A stretch of DNA of 33,080 nucleotides, taken from Lachnospiraceae bacterium UBA4380 (GTDB lineage Bacteria; Bacillota; Clostridia; Lachnospirales; Lachnospiraceae). The notes beneath the pieces were generated by a model. It ran no database searches, had not been told where the DNA came from, and was given only the letters and a program-made list of their open reading frames with translations. Below are positions 7,233-16,001 of the stretch, one piece after another; the stretch's first letter is position 1; every line of letters begins with the position of its first letter. Location: NCBI GenBank assembly GCA_002390025.1, contig DGRU01000026.1:4682-37761 (forward strand). Direction: 5' to 3'. The position numbers and the translations under genes are program-made.

Positions 7233-7436
7233 TACTGGCACCTCCAAAAACAAAACAAATAATTACGTGTATTATGCACAAAAGATTCACTTTATAACAG
7301 CCATTTGTGCAACGATTTCAACATAACACAAGTAATAACAAAAGTAAAGAAGAATTTTGTTGAAACCAGAGGAAACATATGCATAGACAATATTGAGATT
7401 TTGTACTAATATTTTGAGGAATGAAGAACATGCTTC

Positions 7437-7465
7437 TTTACTTTACCGTTTTAAAATGCTAAAAT
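7437..7465 (+). promoter_or_regulatory. Candidate yerC-yfhO promoter
   Basis: TTTACT (7437-7442) is 17 bp from TAAAAT (7460-7465), a good vegetative-sigma match about 40 bases before the yerC start. The rest of the 7233-7506 interval is AT-rich with no gene visible. Confidence 0.5.
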
Positions 7466-7506
7466 AAATAAGCTGCGTAGATTTATCATCTCAAGTGGGG
7501 GTATTC

Positions 7507-7815
7507 ATGAACAATAGAATCAGAACAGAGGCTGTCAAACACCTTTTTGAGGCTATCCTTACACTGGAAAACGAAGAAGAGTGCTTTGAGTTTTTTGAAG
7601 ATCTGTGTACGGTGAATGAATTGCTGTCACTTTCCCAGCGCTTCGAGGTTGCTTCCATGCTCAAGAGAAAGGACACCTATCTCAAAATAGCAGAGAAGAC
7701 AGGGGCTTCCACGGCCACGATCAGCCGTGTCAATCGTTCTCTGAATTACGGAAATGAAGGGTATACCATGGTATTTTCCAGAATGAAGTCCTACAACGAA
7801 AATAATGAAAAGTAA
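7507..7815 (+). CDS. yerC: YerC/YecD-type TrpR-superfamily DNA-binding protein
   Basis: This is a 102-aa helix-turn-helix protein of the TrpR-like YerC/YecD family. The conserved core EECFEFFEDLCTVNELLSLSQRFEVASML is followed by the recognition-helix segment TYLKIAEKTGASTATISRVNRSLNYG (about residues 56-81). Members are assumed to be transcriptional regulators. The ATG at 7507 is preferred over a GTG at 7495 because a G-rich ribosome-binding site (7495-7501) then lies at normal distance and the protein begins MNNRIRTEAV like its relatives. The stop codon is 2 bp from yfhO, so the two are translated from one message. What it regulates is unknown. Confidence 0.88.
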   Translation: MNNRIRTEAVKHLFEAILTLENEEECFEFFEDLCTVNELLSLSQRFEVASMLKRKDTYLKIAEKTGASTATISRVNRSLNYGNEGYTMVFSRMKSYNENNEK

Positions 7816-7817
7816 AG

Positions 7818-10595
7818 ATGAAGATTAGGAATAATACCAAAAACATATTTTTACCTGCAAAGGTTTTTACAGGAGGGGTGCTGGTCTATCTTCTTGCAGT
7901 CCTTCCTTTTTTAATTGACCGAAAGGGTCTGTTTTTTTATTACGGAGATTATAATGTCCAGCAGGTGCCCTTTCTGATTTTTGCCCACCGCGCGGTGCGC
8001 AGCGGAAGACTCCTGTGGAATCCGCTGGTTGACCTGGGCGGCAATATGACAGGCACCTTCGCCTTCTATCTCTGGGGAAGCCCTTTTTTCTGGCTGACCA
8101 TTCCTTTTCCGGAGAGCTGGCTCCCCTATATGACGCCATATCTGATGGCTTTGAAATTCGGCACTGCTGCCGCAGCTTCCTGCATGTGGATCCGCACCCA
8201 GACCCGCTCGGACAGGGCGGCCGTTCTGGGAGCTTTTCTCTATGCCTTTTCAGGCTTTCAGGCCTGCAATATCGTCTTCCAGCACTTTCATGATGTGACG
8301 GCCTTTTTCCCCCTTTACCTGCTGACTTTTGACAGGTTCGTGACGGGGAGCCGGAGAGCCTGGGACCGGGGGCTTCCCCTTGCCGGCGCACAGGAGAGCG
8401 CAGGCGGACCGGGAAGGACAGAGGGCCTTTTGGGATTCACTTTGATGACTGCCCTCATGTCCGTGATCAACTACTATTTCTTCTTCGGACAGGCGGTCTT
8501 TTTTGTCCTCTACTATATAGTGCGGTGGGGGATCCGCCGTGCGAGGGGAAGCGGGGTGAAGGCGCTGGCAGCCGAGATCCTGCGTATTCTTGCCGCGGGC
8601 GCCGCCGGACTGTTACTGTCCTGTTTTTTCCTGGTCCAGTCTATCGGAGGAGTCATGGGGAACACCCGTGTCAGCCGGGTGATCAACGGCTATGATCTGG
8701 TCGCCTATCCGGATGCCGTGACGCCCCTGGCCATCCTCAAGTCCTTTTTCATGGTTCCCGACCTTATTGCCCGGGGAACTCTGTTTACAAATGATAATAT
8801 AAGGAACGGATCGCTTGCCTTTTACCTGCCCTGCTTTGCCATGGCAGGTGTCTTCGCCTACTGGATCCTGCGCCGCAGAAGCTGGAAAAAGACACTTGTC
8901 ACTCTGCTCGCCGTGATGACTTTTGTCCCGGTTTTGAACGCCTCCTTTTCCGCCTTCAACTCCAATTTCTACACGCGCTGGTTCTACATGCCCATCCTCT
9001 TATGTGCCTGTATGACAGCGGAGGTGCTGGAGGAAGAGGACAGCACTGCCTTCACGCGGGGGACCCTGCTCTCACTGGCCTGTACGGCACTTTTTCTCCT
9101 TTTCTGTTTTCTTCCGGTGGAAGACGACGGCAAATGGTCCTTTACGGCAATCTGTGAAAACAGAAATCTCCTGGAAAGAGAGATCATTGCCACCTTGTTC
9201 GGCTCTGCCGTACTCCTGGTCATCCTCTTCGTCAAGCGGCGCTGCGGCAGCCTTTTTGTCAGAAAGACCGTGTCTGTCCCGGAGACTTTTGTCCCGGAGA
9301 CTGCTGCCCCTGAGACTTTTGGCCGGGGGACTTCTGCCTCGGAGACTTTTGTCCCGGAGACTTCTGCCACGGAGACTTTTGTCCCGGAGACTTCTGCCCC
9401 GGAGACTTCTGAGGGCAACCCGCCTGCAGCAGCCGAAAAGGGCGCTGTATCCGCCCGGGCCGTGATCCTGACGCCGGGGACCCTGTGCCTTGTACTGACC
9501 ATCATCTGCTGTATCACCTCGACCATGGCGGTCCTGAAAAACGGCAGTTCCCTCATATCCTACACGGGATTTCAGAAGTGGCAGCGGCAGATGCTCTCTT
9601 CCCGCCCCGTGCTCGCGCCGCCTGCCTCATCGGAATCGTCACCGGCGGCGGCCGAGAACGACCCGGAGGAGGAGACCGGACAGGAAGAGGACGCGGGTTC
9701 GCCGGCAATAGAAGACATCCCTCTGACAGACGACGGAATGGACGGACCCGTTCCAGGCGTCGATGTCCCCTTTGCCCGTGTGGAGACAGACAGTACTTCC
9801 ACCAACTATGAGATGGTCTGGGGCTATCCAACCATGCACTGCTTCGAGAGCACTGTCCATCCCTCCATTTTCAAGTGGTACCGCGGGATCGGGATGATCC
9901 GGACCGTGGAGTCCACGCTCCCCTTTGAGAGGATCGGTGCGCGGGCCCTCATGTCAGTCCGGTATTATATAGAGAATACTCTTGTCAAACCTGACAACAG
10001 TTATACGGACCAGGGCGGGATCGACGGCTACAGCCTGATCAATGACCGGAACGGCTACAATGTCTACGAGACGGAAAACTATATTCCCATGGGATTCTCT
10101 TTTGACAGCTATATGACGGAAGAGAATTACGATCTTCTGAAAAACGGCCCCGTGTCCGACCGGGTGCTGGTCAAGAACATCATTCTCTCCGAAGAGATGG
10201 CAGAAAAGTACGGGGATCTCATGACGGAGGATACGGACACCGCCCCGGGACAAATGCCCTACCGGGAGTTTGCCGACTGCTGTGCAGACCGCGCCGCCTC
10301 TGCGTGCACGGAATTCGCATTTGACAAAAACGGCTTCCATGCGGAGGCGCAGATGGACAGGGACAACCTGCTGCTCTTCTCGGTCCCCTACGACCGGGGC
10401 TTCACCGCCCGGATCGACAACAGACCCGCTGAGGTCGAGTGTGCCGACTATGGTCTGACGGCCGTCTTCGTGCCTGCGGGCACGCACGAAATCACAGTCA
10501 CCTACACGCCTCCGGGACTGGTGCCCGCGGCCGTGATCTCCCTGGTGACGGCAGCGGCCCTGCTTGTCTTCGGAGTCATGACGGGGCGCCGCTGA
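7818..10595 (+). CDS. YfhO-family integral membrane protein
   Basis: This large (925-aa) polytopic protein is of the YfhO family, GT-C-like membrane enzymes linked in Bacillus and Listeria to glycosylation of (lipo)teichoic acid. The N-terminal half holds many hydrophobic segments (for example 16-34, 85-105, 205-230 and 250-275) with the family's acidic loop FYYGDYNVQQVPF near residues 40-52 and the WNPLVDLGGN segment. A C-terminal soluble domain (about 650-895) precedes a final transmembrane helix. Two low-complexity inserts stand out: nine pentapeptides of the type VPETF/APETS at residues 487-531 in a loop between membrane segments, and an acidic Ser/Glu/Pro stretch at about 597-650. The family call is good; substrate and specific role are not evident. 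It follows yerC after 2 bp. Confidence 0.8.
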   Translation: MKIRNNTKNIFLPAKVFTGGVLVYLLAVLPFLIDRKGLFFYYGDYNVQQVPFLIFAHRAVRSGRLLWNPLVDLGGNMTGTFAFYLWGSPFFWLTIPFPESWLPYMTPYLMALKFGTAAAASCMWIRTQTRSDRAAVLGAFLYAFSGFQACNIVFQHFHDVTAFFPLYLLTFDRFVTGSRRAWDRGLPLAGAQESAGGPGRTEGLLGFTLMTALMSVINYYFFFGQAVFFVLYYIVRWGIRRARGSGVKALAAEILRILAAGAAGLLLSCFFLVQSIGGVMGNTRVSRVINGYDLVAYPDAVTPLAILKSFFMVPDLIARGTLFTNDNIRNGSLAFYLPCFAMAGVFAYWILRRRSWKKTLVTLLAVMTFVPVLNASFSAFNSNFYTRWFYMPILLCACMTAEVLEEEDSTAFTRGTLLSLACTALFLLFCFLPVEDDGKWSFTAICENRNLLEREIIATLFGSAVLLVILFVKRRCGSLFVRKTVSVPETFVPETAAPETFGRGTSASETFVPETSATETFVPETSAPETSEGNPPAAAEKGAVSARAVILTPGTLCLVLTIICCITSTMAVLKNGSSLISYTGFQKWQRQMLSSRPVLAPPASSESSPAAAENDPEEETGQEEDAGSPAIEDIPLTDDGMDGPVPGVDVPFARVETDSTSTNYEMVWGYPTMHCFESTVHPSIFKWYRGIGMIRTVESTLPFERIGARALMSVRYYIENTLVKPDNSYTDQGGIDGYSLINDRNGYNVYETENYIPMGFSFDSYMTEENYDLLKNGPVSDRVLVKNIILSEEMAEKYGDLMTEDTDTAPGQMPYREFADCCADRAASACTEFAFDKNGFHAEAQMDRDNLLLFSVPYDRGFTARIDNRPAEVECADYGLTAVFVPAGTHEITVTYTPPGLVPAAVISLVTAAALLVFGVMTGRR
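9276..9410 (+). repeat. Nine 15-bp units encoding pentapeptides inside yfhO
   Basis: Nine consecutive 15-bp units with consensus GTCCCGGAGACTTYT encode (V/A/G)-P-E-T-(F/S/A) in frame, residues 487-531. Several units are identical or differ at one or two bases, pointing to recent in-frame expansion. Confidence 0.9.
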
Positions 10596-10630
10596 AAGAT
10601 GCTGAATTGCTCCTGCCGGCAAAAAGACCC

Positions 10631-10726
10631 GGGATCTGTAAATGGATCAGGAATCTGTAAACGGATCCGGAATCTGAAAAAACAGCCAGGAGCCTGAAAA
10701 AGCCCCGGGATCCGCAGCCGGAAAAG
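10631..10726. repeat. Degenerate ~19-bp tandem repeat after yfhO
   Basis: About five units each begin GGRATCTG or a close variant (10631, 10650, 10669, 10689, 10707). The first two units are the most alike. They lie in the 284-bp gap between yfhO and the ACT-domain gene. This gap also holds a CTCCGGA/TCCGGAG hairpin (10746-10765) and the candidate promoter described next. Confidence 0.6.
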
Positions 10727-10796
10727 AACACATGACCCCTCCTTCCTCCGGATCGGGCTCCGGAGAAGATATCTTCCCAAATCAGCCGGTTTTGAC

Positions 10797-10825
10797 TTGC
10801 AAACCGAACGTATGCGTGGTAAGAT
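10797..10825 (+). promoter_or_regulatory. Candidate promoter of the ACT-hom operon
   Basis: TTGCAA (10797-10802) is 17 bp from TAAGAT (10820-10825). A 7-bp hairpin GTCCGCG/CGCGGAC (10847-10863) lies just before the ribosome-binding site. The matches to consensus are moderate. Confidence 0.35.
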
Positions 10826-10879
10826 ATCCATCGTGCACGCACAAATGTCCGCGAGACGCGGACTGCGGAGGAGATGAGT

Positions 10880-11317
10880 ATGGAGGGATCAACCTATTAT
10901 ATTGTGCATGAGTCCGCCATGCCGCCCGTGCTCAAGAAGGTGGCGGAGGCAAACCGGCTTCTCTCTTCGGGGGAAGCAAGGACCGTAAACGAAGCGGCGG
11001 AGATGGTCGGAATCGGACGCAGTTCCTACTATAAATTCAAGGATTCCGTCGAAGAGTTTCACAACGATCTTCCCGGATCCATGCTGACCATCGTGTGTGA
11101 GGTGAGCGACAGAGCGGGTATCCTCTCTGATCTGCTCCAGACGATCGCACAGTGCGGGGCAAATATCCTCACCATCCACCAGGCCATCCCTGTGGATGAT
11201 ATCGCAGTTGTCAGTATCAGTATGCAGATGCTGGAAAACGCAAACAGTGTCAACACGATCATTGAGAGAGTCGCGGCAAGAGACGGCATCCGCCGCGTCC
11301 GCGTGGTCGGAAGATGA
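10880..11317 (+). CDS. ACT-domain protein, PheB/UPF0735 family
   Basis: This 145-aa protein has two parts. The N-terminal region resembles a small helix-turn-helix (RTVNEAAEMVGIGRSSYYKFKD, about 34-55). A C-terminal ACT domain (SMLTIVCEVSDRAGILSDLLQTIAQCGANILTIHQ, about 67-105) follows, the type that binds amino acids. The architecture matches the PheB/UPF0735 family found next to homoserine dehydrogenase in Firmicutes. I use ATG 10880 because GGAGG at 10867-10871 is then 8 bases away; ATG 10874 is only 2 bases from it and would add two residues. With hom 57 bp downstream, it probably senses an aspartate-family amino acid. The sensing role is inferred and the ligand is unknown. Confidence 0.85.
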   Translation: MEGSTYYIVHESAMPPVLKKVAEANRLLSSGEARTVNEAAEMVGIGRSSYYKFKDSVEEFHNDLPGSMLTIVCEVSDRAGILSDLLQTIAQCGANILTIHQAIPVDDIAVVSISMQMLENANSVNTIIERVAARDGIRRVRVVGR

Positions 11318-11374
11318 CAGTCAGTACGTTTTTTTAATAAATACGTAACAAACGGAAAGGAATGGAATAGCAAG

Positions 11375-12595
11375 ATGATAAAAGCTGCAGTGTTGGGATT
11401 TGGAACTGTTGGCAGCGGGGTCGTAGAGCTCTTTGATATCAACCGGAAATCGGTTAAAAGAAGAGTCCCCGAAGGCGTGGAGGTCAAATATATTCTTGAT
11501 CTGCGCGAGTTTCCCGACAGTCCCTATGCGGACAGGGTCGTGCATGATTTCAATATCATCCTGGAGGATCCAGAGATCCGCGTGATGTGCGAGACCATGG
11601 GAGGCAAAGAGCCCGCATTTACTTTTACCAAAAAGGCTCTTGAGAGAGGCATCAGTGTCTGCACCTCCAACAAGGAACTGGTCGCGGCGCACGGCCCCGA
11701 GCTGCTGAGGATCGCAAAAGAGAATAACTGCAGCTATCTCTTTGAGGCGAGCGTGGGCGGCGGTATTCCCATTATCCGCCCCATGAACACTTCCCTTGCC
11801 CCTGAGTACATCACCAGGATCATCGGTATCCTGAACGGCACCACCAACTATATGATGACCAGGATGGAGCAGGAGGACATCTCCTTTGAGGACGTTCTCA
11901 AGCAGGCCCAGGAGAGAGGATACGCCGAGCGCAATCCCGAGGCGGACATCGAGGGACACGACGCCTGCCGCAAGATCGCCATCCTATCCTCCCTCATGTG
12001 CGGCAAGACCGTCCGCTACGAGGATATCCCCTGTGAAGGCATCAGCAAAATCTCCATGCTGGACGTCGCCTATGCGCGCAGCATGGGCAGGGCGATCAAG
12101 CTGCTGGGCATCAGCGAGCGCGACTGGCAGACCGGCACCTTCTACGTCCGCACAGCTCCCTACATGGTTCCCGCATCCCACCCGCTCCACGGTGTGGAGG
12201 ACGTCTTCAACGCGGTGTTCGTGCACGGAAATCTCGTGGACAATCTCATGTTCTACGGACGCGGCGCGGGCAAATTCCCCACTGCCAGCGCAGTGGTCTC
12301 GGATATGCTGGACTGTGCCCTGAACATCGGCGATAATATCCCCATCCGCTGGTCGGATGAAAAGATGGAACTCTCTGATCCTGCCCTGAATTCCAGCCGC
12401 TTCTTTGTGCGCATTCCCGCCTCCGAGAAGGAAAAAGCCTCCAGGCTCTTCAGAGGATACGAAGAAGTCTCCCTTGCCTCTGCTCCTGCGGATGAGGCGG
12501 CGTTCACAACCGGCAGCATGAAGGAATCCTCCTTTGAGGACTGCGCAAGGCAGCTCTCCGAAGTGCGCAAGGTGATCCGTCTCCTTGAGGACTGA
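11375..12595 (+). CDS. hom: Homoserine dehydrogenase
   Basis: Homoserine dehydrogenase reduces aspartate semialdehyde to homoserine, the branch to threonine and methionine and the competitor of DapA for the same substrate. The 406-aa protein shows the NAD(P)-binding GFGTVGSG at 8-15, the TSNKELVAAHGPEL segment, and the catalytic region FEASVGGGIPIIRPMNTSL...GILNGTTNYMM. It also has EADIEGHDACRKIAIL with the substrate-binding acidic residues, and GRGAGKFPTASAVVSD. The C-terminal ~70 residues look like a divergent ACT domain. The ATG follows AAAGGAATGG. It is transcribed with the ACT-domain gene. A strong promoter begins only 12 bp after its stop codon, so lysC can be expressed separately. Confidence 0.95.
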   Translation: MIKAAVLGFGTVGSGVVELFDINRKSVKRRVPEGVEVKYILDLREFPDSPYADRVVHDFNIILEDPEIRVMCETMGGKEPAFTFTKKALERGISVCTSNKELVAAHGPELLRIAKENNCSYLFEASVGGGIPIIRPMNTSLAPEYITRIIGILNGTTNYMMTRMEQEDISFEDVLKQAQERGYAERNPEADIEGHDACRKIAILSSLMCGKTVRYEDIPCEGISKISMLDVAYARSMGRAIKLLGISERDWQTGTFYVRTAPYMVPASHPLHGVEDVFNAVFVHGNLVDNLMFYGRGAGKFPTASAVVSDMLDCALNIGDNIPIRWSDEKMELSDPALNSSRFFVRIPASEKEKASRLFRGYEEVSLASAPADEAAFTTGSMKESSFEDCARQLSEVRKVIRLLED

Positions 12596-12606
12596 TCCGG
12601 TTTTAT

Positions 12607-12635
12607 TTGACACAGATTGTATTCTGATATATAAA
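12607..12635 (+). promoter_or_regulatory. lysC promoter
   Basis: TTGACA (12607-12612) is exactly 17 bp from TATAAA (12630-12635), the best vegetative promoter match in the window. Transcription should start near 12642, giving a leader of about 165 nt before lysC. Confidence 0.75.
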
Positions 12636-12656
12636 TGGTAGAGTATTAGAGACAGG

Positions 12657-12743
12657 AAGGCCTTTTTTCCATTCTCGCAAATGTATACGAGGGTTGGGAA
12701 AGGCTTTTCTGCGTTGATAGGTCGGCGGATCTGGACCCGCAGA
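12657..12743 (+). promoter_or_regulatory. Structured lysC leader with terminator-like hairpin
   Basis: Inside the predicted leader, GGCCTTTttttCC pairs with GGGAAAGGC around an inner CTCG/CGAG helix and is followed by TTTT (12705-12708), like an intrinsic terminator. A second fold, TCTGCG...GGTC with GACC CGCAGA (12708-12743), starts on the last base of that T-run. This arrangement suits transcriptional attenuation. I do not recognise a lysine riboswitch or T-box core here. It may alternatively be just the hom terminator. Confidence 0.4.
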
Positions 12744-12806
12744 AACAGGCATTCTGTGCAGATGACCGGATGCTGACTATAGAAAAGTTAAACCGAGGAT
12801 ACAGAG

Positions 12807-14126
12807 ATGAAAGTAGTAAAATTTGGCGGGAGTTCTCTCGCCGATGCGGAACAGTTCAAAAAGGTCGGCAATATTGTCCGTGCGGACAAAAACAGAAGAT
12901 TTGTGGTCCCTTCGGCGCCCGGCAAGCGCTTTCCCGGAGACACCAAGGTGACCGACCTGCTCTATAAAATGGAAGCCGAAGCGGAGAACGGAGAGGATTT
13001 TTCCGAGACACTTGACGAGATCAAAAGCCGCTACCAGGAGATCATAGAAGGGCTTGAGCTCACGGATTTCTCCCTCGAGGAGCAGTTTGACGAGATCGAG
13101 AAGAGAATGAAGGAAGATCCTGATGCCGACTATGCAGCCTCCCGCGGCGAGCATCTGAACGGCCGCATTATGTCTGCCTATCTGGGATTTGCATTCGTGG
13201 ATCCCTTTGAGATGATCTTTTTTGACGAAGAAGGCATGCTGGATGACCGCAGGACCATGCGGGCCGTTGAGAAACGCCTCTCGGGAGAAGAGTATGCGGT
13301 GATTCCCGGTTTCTACGGCTGCAGCCATGACGGCAAGGTCAAAGCCTTCTCCCGCGGCGGCTCCGATATCACCGGTTCCATTGTCGCCGGCGCCTGCCAC
13401 GCGGACGTCTATGAAAACTGGACCGACGTCTCCGGTTTCCTCGTGGCGGATCCCCGCATCATCAAAAATCCCGCCAGGATCGAGACCATCACCTACCGTG
13501 AGCTTCGCGAGCTCTCCTACATGGGCGCCTCCGTCCTGCATGAGGAGGCCATTTTCCCTGTGCGCCGCCAGGGTATTCCGATCAATATCCGCAATACCAA
13601 CAGGCCTCAGGATGAGGGTACCTGGATCGTCGAGAGCACAGCACAGAAATCCGGCTATGTCATCACCGGAATCGCCGGCAGAAAGGACTTCTGCGCCGTC
13701 CTGATCACCAAGGACATGATGAATTCCGAGATCGGCTTCGGCAGAAAAGTGCTCCAGGCTTTCGAAGACAACGAGATCTCCTTCGAGCACATGCCCTCCG
13801 GCATTGACACCATGACCATCGTCGTCCATGAAGACGAGTTTATCGAGAAGGAACAAAAAGTCGTATCGGCTATCCACCGCCTGGCCAAGCCCGACGCGAT
13901 CGAGATCGAATCCGACCTCGCCCTGATCGCTGTCGTCGGCCGCGGCATGAAATCCATGCGCGGGACTGCCGGCCGCATTTTCTCCGCCCTTGCCCACGCC
14001 CACGTCAACGTGCGCATGATCGACCAGGGCTCCTCCGAGCTCAACATCATCATCGGCGTCGAGAACAAGGATTTCGAGACCGCCCTCCAGGCCATCTACG
14101 ACATCTTCGTTCTCACCCAGTTATAA
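12807..14126 (+). CDS. lysC: Aspartate kinase (monofunctional)
   Basis: Aspartate kinase phosphorylates aspartate as the first step to lysine, threonine and methionine. The 439-aa protein begins MKVVKFGGSSLAD, the kinase signature. It carries SRGEHLNGRI, GFYG....VKAFSRGGSDITGSI (nucleotide/aspartate site), WTDVSGFLVADPR and YMGASVLHEEA in the usual order. Two C-terminal ACT modules (about 295-439), including VVGRGMKSMRGTAGRIFSALAHAHVNVRMIDQ, provide feedback control. Length and single-function layout match the lysine-sensitive class, although which amino acid inhibits it cannot be read from the sequence. It has its own promoter and a long structured leader. Confidence 0.96.
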   Translation: MKVVKFGGSSLADAEQFKKVGNIVRADKNRRFVVPSAPGKRFPGDTKVTDLLYKMEAEAENGEDFSETLDEIKSRYQEIIEGLELTDFSLEEQFDEIEKRMKEDPDADYAASRGEHLNGRIMSAYLGFAFVDPFEMIFFDEEGMLDDRRTMRAVEKRLSGEEYAVIPGFYGCSHDGKVKAFSRGGSDITGSIVAGACHADVYENWTDVSGFLVADPRIIKNPARIETITYRELRELSYMGASVLHEEAIFPVRRQGIPINIRNTNRPQDEGTWIVESTAQKSGYVITGIAGRKDFCAVLITKDMMNSEIGFGRKVLQAFEDNEISFEHMPSGIDTMTIVVHEDEFIEKEQKVVSAIHRLAKPDAIEIESDLALIAVVGRGMKSMRGTAGRIFSALAHAHVNVRMIDQGSSELNIIIGVENKDFETALQAIYDIFVLTQL

Positions 14127-14139
14127 TATCCGATCCGGA

Positions 14140-14207
14140 AATGAGACACAGGGGACGGTTCTGATTGTCTCATTTTCGCAGAGAACGGGCCAATCAGAAA
14201 CGTCCCC
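14140..14207. repeat. REP-like palindrome after lysC
   Basis: AATGAGACA (14140-14148) pairs with TGTCTCATT (14166-14174). In an alternative fold, the GGGGACGGTTCTGATTG segment (14151-14167) pairs over 17 bp with one mismatch to 14191-14207. The GGGGACG/CGTCCCC core with the flanking TGAGACA resembles extragenic palindromes mobilised by Y1 (REP-associated) transposases. No transposase gene is present. The remaining bases to 14300 hold only the glnS ribosome-binding region. Confidence 0.65.
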
Positions 14208-14300
14208 CTTGACTTACCCCGTGACTCATTTAATCCCGCAATAACCCGGAGGCTTTTGCAGCCGGAGTGATAATCCCACGAAAAGGAGACAACAGACAGC

Positions 14301-16001
14301 ATGAGTGAAAAGACCGCGGAAATGAACGCAGCTGCGCCGGAAGAAGAGAAGGTAAGCCGCCATTTTATCGAGCAGGAGATCGACAAGGACCTGCGGGACG
14401 GCGTGTATGACTCTGTACATACCCGCTTCCCTCCCGAGCCCAATGGCTATCTGCACATCGGACATGCCAAGAGTATTCTGCTCAACTACGGCATGGCCCA
14501 GGAATACGGCGGAAAGTTCAACCTCCGTTTTGATGATACCAATCCCACCAAGGAGAAGATCGAGTTCGTCGAGTCCATCAAGGCGGATGTCCATTGGCTG
14601 GGCGCAGACTACGAGGACAGGCTCTTCTATGCATCCGACTATTTCCAGGAGATGTATGATGTCGCTGTAAAGCTCATTAAAAAAGGCAAGGCCTATGTCT
14701 CCGACCTCACTGCGGAAGAGATGCGCGAGTACCGCGGCACACTGACCGAGCCCGGCAAAAACGATCCCAATCGCGAGCGCAGCATCGAGGAGAACCTCGA
14801 TCTGTTTGAGCGCATGCGGGCCGGCGAATTCGCCGACGGAGAGAAGACACTCCGCGCCAAGATCGATATGGCCAGCCCCAACATCAATATGCGCGACCCG
14901 ATCATCTACCGCGTGGCCCACATGTCCCACCACAATACCGGCGACAAGTGGTGCATCTATCCCATGTATGACTTCGCCCATCCCATCGAGGATGCCATCG
15001 AGGGAATCACACACTCCCTCTGCACGCTGGAATTTGAGGATCACCGTCCCCTCTACGACTGGGTCGTCCGCGAGGCCGAGTATCCCCATCCCCCCAGACA
15101 GATCGAGTTTGCCAAGATGTATCTGACAAACCAGGTCACCGGCAAGCGCTATATCAAGAAGCTGGTCGAGCAGAATATCGTGGACGGCTGGGATGATCCC
15201 CGCCTGGTCTCCATCTCAGGACTGCGCCGCAGAGGCTACACGCCTTCCTCCATCAAACGCTTTGTCGATCTGTGCGGTATCTCCAAGAGCAACTCCTCCG
15301 CGGACTATGCGGCGCTCGAGTACTGCATCCGCGAGGACCTCAAGCCCGGCTGCAAGCGCATGCTGGCCGTGCTTCATCCCTTAAAGCTCATCATCGACAA
15401 TTATCCCGAGGATCAGGTCGAGATGCTCGAGGCGGACAACAACCTGGAGAATCCCGAACTGGGCAAGCGCATGATCCCCTTCGGCCGCGAGCTCTGGATC
15501 GAGCGCGACGACTTCATGGAAGAGCCCCCGAAAAAATACTACCGTCTCTTCCCCGGTAACGAAGTGCGCCTGATGTATGCTTACTTTGTCAAGTGCGTCG
15601 GCTTCGACAAGGACGAAGATGGCAATATCACTGCCGTCCATGTGACCTATGATCCCGAGACAAAGAGCGGCAGCGGCTTCACCGGCCGCAAGGTCAAGGG
15701 CACCATCCACTGGGTCCACGCCGACTCCGCCGTAAAGGTCACTGCCCGTCTCTACGAAAACATCATCGATGAGGAGAAGGGCGTCTACGACGAGAACGGC
15801 GACCTCAACCTCAACCCTCACTCCCTGACGGTCTGCGACGCCTATGTTGAGCCCGAACTCAAGGACGCAAAGCCCTTCGAGCGCTTCCAGTTCGTCCGCA
15901 ACGGCTATTTCTGCGTCGACTACAAGGACTCCGCCGAAGGCGCCCCTGTCTTCAACCGGATCGTCGGACTCAAGAGCTCTTTCAAGCTGCCCAAGAAATA
16001 A
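14301..16001 (+). CDS. glnS: Glutaminyl-tRNA synthetase
   Basis: This class I synthetase charges tRNA-Gln directly, bypassing the GatCAB amidation route used by most Firmicutes. The 566-aa protein starts with a short extra N-terminus, followed by the catalytic core [16 protein letters not shown] (HIGH at 52-55), [11 protein letters not shown], and the GlnRS-specific [20 protein letters not shown]. The KMSKS-equivalent loop reads VTGKR (279-283) rather than the VMSKR of E. coli, keeping the lysine (Lys282). The C-terminal beta-barrel anticodon domain is complete (about 355-566). The ATG follows AAAGGAG. The distinction from GluRS rests on the GWDDPR/RRRGYT block and the two-barrel C-terminus. 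Confidence 0.95.
   Translation: MSEKTAEMNAAAPEEEKVSRHFIEQEIDKDLRDGVYDSVHTRFPPEPNGYLHIGHAKSILLNYGMAQEYGGKFNLRFDDTNPTKEKIEFVESIKADVHWLGADYEDRLFYASDYFQEMYDVAVKLIKKGKAYVSDLTAEEMREYRGTLTEPGKNDPNRERSIEENLDLFERMRAGEFADGEKTLRAKIDMASPNINMRDPIIYRVAHMSHHNTGDKWCIYPMYDFAHPIEDAIEGITHSLCTLEFEDHRPLYDWVVREAEYPHPPRQIEFAKMYLTNQVTGKRYIKKLVEQNIVDGWDDPRLVSISGLRRRGYTPSSIKRFVDLCGISKSNSSADYAALEYCIREDLKPGCKRMLAVLHPLKLIIDNYPEDQVEMLEADNNLENPELGKRMIPFGRELWIERDDFMEEPPKKYYRLFPGNEVRLMYAYFVKCVGFDKDEDGNITAVHVTYDPETKSGSGFTGRKVKGTIHWVHADSAVKVTARLYENIIDEEKGVYDENGDLNLNPHSLTVCDAYVEPELKDAKPFERFQFVRNGYFCVDYKDSAEGAPVFNRIVGLKSSFKLPKK

Noticed and set aside
9984-10595. Minus-strand frames in the yfhO 3' half as separate genes
   Set aside because: No start signals, and the plus-strand frame continues through the whole region to a conserved C-terminal transmembrane helix.
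12770-12967. Small frame overlapping the start of lysC
   Set aside because: It runs out of frame into lysC and has no ribosome-binding site of its own. A 32-codon frame in the leader (12681 on) is not enriched for Lys or Thr codons and so does not look like a leader peptide.
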